This document shows, one piece after another, positions 61,708 through 64,000 of a stretch of 64,000 nt of DNA (position 1 is the stretch's first letter; every line of letters begins with the position of its first letter). Origin of the DNA: DATIUV01 sp049322755 (GTDB lineage: Bacteria > Pseudomonadota > Gammaproteobacteria > Burkholderiales > UBA6910); assembly GCA_049322755.1 (NCBI GenBank), contig JBMOQX010000040.1, positions 1-64,000 on the forward strand. Direction: 5' to 3'. The notes under the pieces were generated by a model. It made no database searches. It had not been told where the DNA came from and saw only the letters and a program-made list of their open reading frames with translations. The position numbers were made by a program, and so were the translations under genes.

Positions 61708-63998
61708 CCGGCCTCCGGCGGCGTGGCGAGGTGATCGGCGATGGGAAACGCGAAGTCCTTCGCGTACTGCAGCGCCACGGTTTTGAACTGGCCCTCGCGC
61801 TGGCCGCGCTCGACCGCGTGGCGCCGCAACGCGTCCAGCGTTCCCGGCCGGAGCCACGCGAGTCGCAGCGGCTGCAGCCGGCCGCTGGCGCGCTTCGCCC
61901 GGTACTCGATGTTCAGCTCGCCGAGCTGCGCCTCGATCGCCGCGGCCAGCGCCGCGCCGCCGGGCGGCGACGCCTCGGCCGGCTCGACGTAAACCCGGTA
62001 GCCGGCACCGCCTTCGTCCGCCAGCGCCATGACGAACAGCGGCGTCACGCGATACCGCTGCGCCGCGGCCGCGACCGCGGAGAGAAGCTGCTCCTCGTGC
62101 AGCTTCTCGCCGGTGATGCTGGTGACGCCCTTGCCCTTCTGCACGAACCGGAGCAGCGGCAGGCGCCCGAGGCGGCCGTCGACCCGCACGATGTCGTTCA
62201 TCGGATAACGGTACAGGCCGGCGGGCGTGGTCACCACCACGTAGTACTCGGCGCCGTCCTCGAGCTCATCCAGCAGCACGAACCCGCGCTCGCCGCGCTC
62301 CCAGGCGTCGCGCTCGACGAACTCGAAGAAGTGGTGGCGCAGGGTCGGCGCGCCGGCGCCGGTCTCGGCGTCGATGGTGGTGGTGACGCGCAGCTCGCTG
62401 GATAGATAGCCCAGCTCCACCAGCTCCGCGCCCACCGGCAGCCGCGCCTTTAGCGCCGGGACCGCGACGCCGCAGCTGCCGCCAGTCCACACCGTCAGCA
62501 GCCGCAGCCGCGGCCACAGGTCCGCGTAGGTGGGCGCACGGTCGCGCGGCAGCGCGCGCAGCTCGCGCGCGCGCGCCGGCGCGGGCCGCAGCCGCCGCGC
62601 CACCGCAGCGGCCGCGGCCGGCGGCAACTCGCCCAGCGCTTGCGCGTTACCGCGCTCCAGGCAATCCGCCAGCCGGTCCCGCGTCGCGTTCAGCACGTCC
62701 AGCAGGCGCAGGAACGATGACGGGTTGGCGCCCGCCATGTAGGTGATGTCGGGCGCCGCCAGCGCCAGCAGCAGGATGACGCGGTACTTGAGCTCATAGT
62801 CGGCGATGTCGTTCACTTCGGGCGGCAGCACGTAGCGGCGCCGCAGGAGCTTCGGCATCGCCTGGTACAGGTATCCCGAGACCGAACCGTAGGGCAGCCC
62901 CGACGGCCGGCGGCCCTCCACGGCAGCCCCCACCAGCCCGAGACCGCGGCCGGAGAACGCCTCGGGGCAGTGGCGGTAAAGCACCCAGGCGTAGAGCTGC
63001 TGTTCGGCGCGGAACTGCGCCAGCGTGGTGGCCAGCACCGGCACGAACTTGGGCGCGCCGGTGGTGCCGCTGGTGACCGAAAACATCACCGGCATCGCGG
63101 CAGTGAGCGCCGGCTCGCCCGACTCCTGGGCCTCGACGTAGGGCCGCAGCCGCTCGTAATCCGACAGCGGCACGCGCGCGGCGTAGTCCGCGTACGAGCG
63201 GATCTGCGCAAAGCCGTGCTCGCGGCCGAAGCGGGTAGCGCGGTTGGCGGCGACGATGCGCTCGAGCACCCGCCGCTGCGCGCGGCGCGGATCGCGCGCG
63301 GCGCGGCGCAGCGGCCACCAGCGCAGGACCCGGATCACCAGCATCGCCGGCCACAACCGCCAGCGGCGCAGCACCTCGCCGGGGCGCTGCAGGGGCACCT
63401 CGCGCTGCGACATGCCCGGCGTGAACGGCGCTCCCATCTGTTCCACGAAACCGGCGGGGTAGCAGCGGTTCAGCAGCCCCAGCTCGCCCACGCCGCGGTC
63501 CCGCGGCAGGAACCAGGTGCCGAACAGCAGGTCCCAGACGATCACGTTGTTGCCGTAGTTGGTGTTGGATTCGCGCGGCACGCGCGAGTGATGCCAGCGG
63601 TGCAGCTCGGCGCTGGAGACCAGGTAGTTGAGCCAGCCGAAGCGCAGGCGGACGTTGCAGTGCTGGAAGAAGCCGTTCACCGCGTAGAACACGAAATAGA
63701 GCGCGATCACTTCCGGAGCGACGCCCAGCAGGACGAACGGCGCGGTGTCGAGGAACAGCTGCAGCGTCTTGTCCACCGGATGGAAGCGACCGACGTTGAG
63801 CCAGTAGAGCCGCGGCGGCGAGTGGTGCACGGCGTGGAAGCGCCACAGGAACGGAACGCGGTGGGCGGCGACGTGCAGCCAGTAGCGCAGGAAATCCGCC
63901 GCCAGCAGCATCGTCAGCGCCTGCACCCACAGCGGCCAGGCGTGGGGCCAAAGTTCCGTCGCCGCCCAGCCGCGATCCTGCACCAGCGCCGCCGCCAT
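61704..63998 (-). CDS. fatty acid hydroxylase/sterol desaturase fused to a GH3-type acyl-amido synthetase
   Basis: 764 residues; the start may lie beyond the window. Residues about 25-190 form a membrane di-iron domain with histidine boxes LHVAAH, FHAVHH and ELHRWHH. From about residue 245 a GH3 domain follows, with the ATP-loop SVTSGTTGAPKF (about 300), TYMAGANPSSFLRLL, a WTGGSCG strand and LYRYPMNDIVRVDG. GH3 enzymes adenylate a carboxylic acid and join it to an amino acid. The fusion implies hydroxylation and conjugation of one lipid-like acid. The next gene is an enolase-superfamily enzyme that could epimerise the conjugate. Confidence 0.88.
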   Translation of the reverse strand: MAAALVQDRGWAATELWPHAWPLWVQALTMLLAADFLRYWLHVAAHRVPFLWRFHAVHHSPPRLYWLNVGRFHPVDKTLQLFLDTAPFVLLGVAPEVIALYFVFYAVNGFFQHCNVRLRFGWLNYLVSSAELHRWHHSRVPRESNTNYGNNVIVWDLLFGTWFLPRDRGVGELGLLNRCYPAGFVEQMGAPFTPGMSQREVPLQRPGEVLRRWRLWPAMLVIRVLRWWPLRRAARDPRRAQRRVLERIVAANRATRFGREHGFAQIRSYADYAARVPLSDYERLRPYVEAQESGEPALTAAMPVMFSVTSGTTGAPKFVPVLATTLAQFRAEQQLYAWVLYRHCPEAFSGRGLGLVGAAVEGRRPSGLPYGSVSGYLYQAMPKLLRRRYVLPPEVNDIADYELKYRVILLLALAAPDITYMAGANPSSFLRLLDVLNATRDRLADCLERGNAQALGELPPAAAAAVARRLRPAPARARELRALPRDRAPTYADLWPRLRLLTVWTGGSCGVAVPALKARLPVGAELVELGYLSSELRVTTTIDAETGAGAPTLRHHFFEFVERDAWERGERGFVLLDELEDGAEYYVVVTTPAGLYRYPMNDIVRVDGRLGRLPLLRFVQKGKGVTSITGEKLHEEQLLSAVAAAAQRYRVTPLFVMALADEGGAGYRVYVEPAEASPPGGAALAAAIEAQLGELNIEYRAKRASGRLQPLRLAWLRPGTLDALRRHAVERGQREGQFKTVALQYAKDFAFPIADHLATPPEAG

Positions 63999-64000
63999 CA

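Overview
The window is 64 kb of high-GC (roughly two-thirds G+C by eye) DNA with dense, short-gapped bacterial genes. Gene content points to a betaproteobacterium, probably Burkholderiales or a near relative: a GntR(FCD)-CaiB-biotin carboxylase cluster, RlmJ, a PqiC lipoprotein, an extended IF-1, RhlE, PPDK, PPK2 and SrkA. The taxonomic call is inference. No rRNA, tRNA or CRISPR array was seen.

Layout: (i) 284-3659, five minus-strand genes (HIBADH-family dehydrogenase, DsrE-like protein, hypothetical, PD-(D/E)XK nuclease-like protein, Mut7-C RNase-like protein). (ii) 3939-6868, an Hsp20-Lon pair with a good heat-shock (sigma-32 type) promoter. (iii) 7193-14635, a biotin-dependent acyl-CoA carboxylase operon (one complete and one C-terminally cut carboxyltransferase, separate biotin protein, biotin carboxylase) with a family III CoA-transferase, a GntR regulator and a divergent MaoC/FAS1-like hydratase. 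(iv) 14816-17742, RlmJ, a pqi remnant, a MazG-like NTPase and a TerB-like protein. (v) 17747-38762, a complete-looking type I secretion locus on one strand, read in the order ABC ATPase, lipoprotein, RTX lipase, small protein, giant 3416-residue RTX protein, GT-B glycosyltransferase, HlyD-type adaptor. It lacks only an outer-membrane TolC. (vi) 38763-44930, an insertion-scarred stretch with a 340-bp MITE, then two GH17 genes, one fused to a GT2 glucan synthase and preceded by a structured leader. (vii) 44954-53219, housekeeping and metabolic genes (PPK2, Fe-ADH, RhlE, PPDK, SrkA) with a perfect FNR-type box between PPDK and SrkA. (viii) 53354-64000, TerB/DUF697 protein, a decayed aldo-keto reductase, a split-barrel pair one of which carries GAF and C-terminal domains, a cytochrome c with four 11-bp-phased repeats at its promoter, TonB, a secreted ankyrin protein, IF-1, and finally an enolase-superfamily gene translationally coupled to a fused fatty-acid-hydroxylase/GH3 protein.

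Two themes stand out. First, the window is full of gene scars: an LtnD-type fragment, a sulfite-oxidase-like fragment, an in-frame pqiA-pqiB deletion fusion, an aldo-keto reductase with about 100 codons missing, a truncated carboxyltransferase, a frameshifted transporter, an antitoxin tail and a frameshifted small protein. This suggests active gene loss by internal deletion. Second, two loci look understudied: the RTX export operon with an embedded glycosyltransferase and a His/Cys-rich insert in the giant substrate, and the hydroxylase-GH3/enolase-superfamily pair, which reads like a small-molecule conjugation and epimerisation module.
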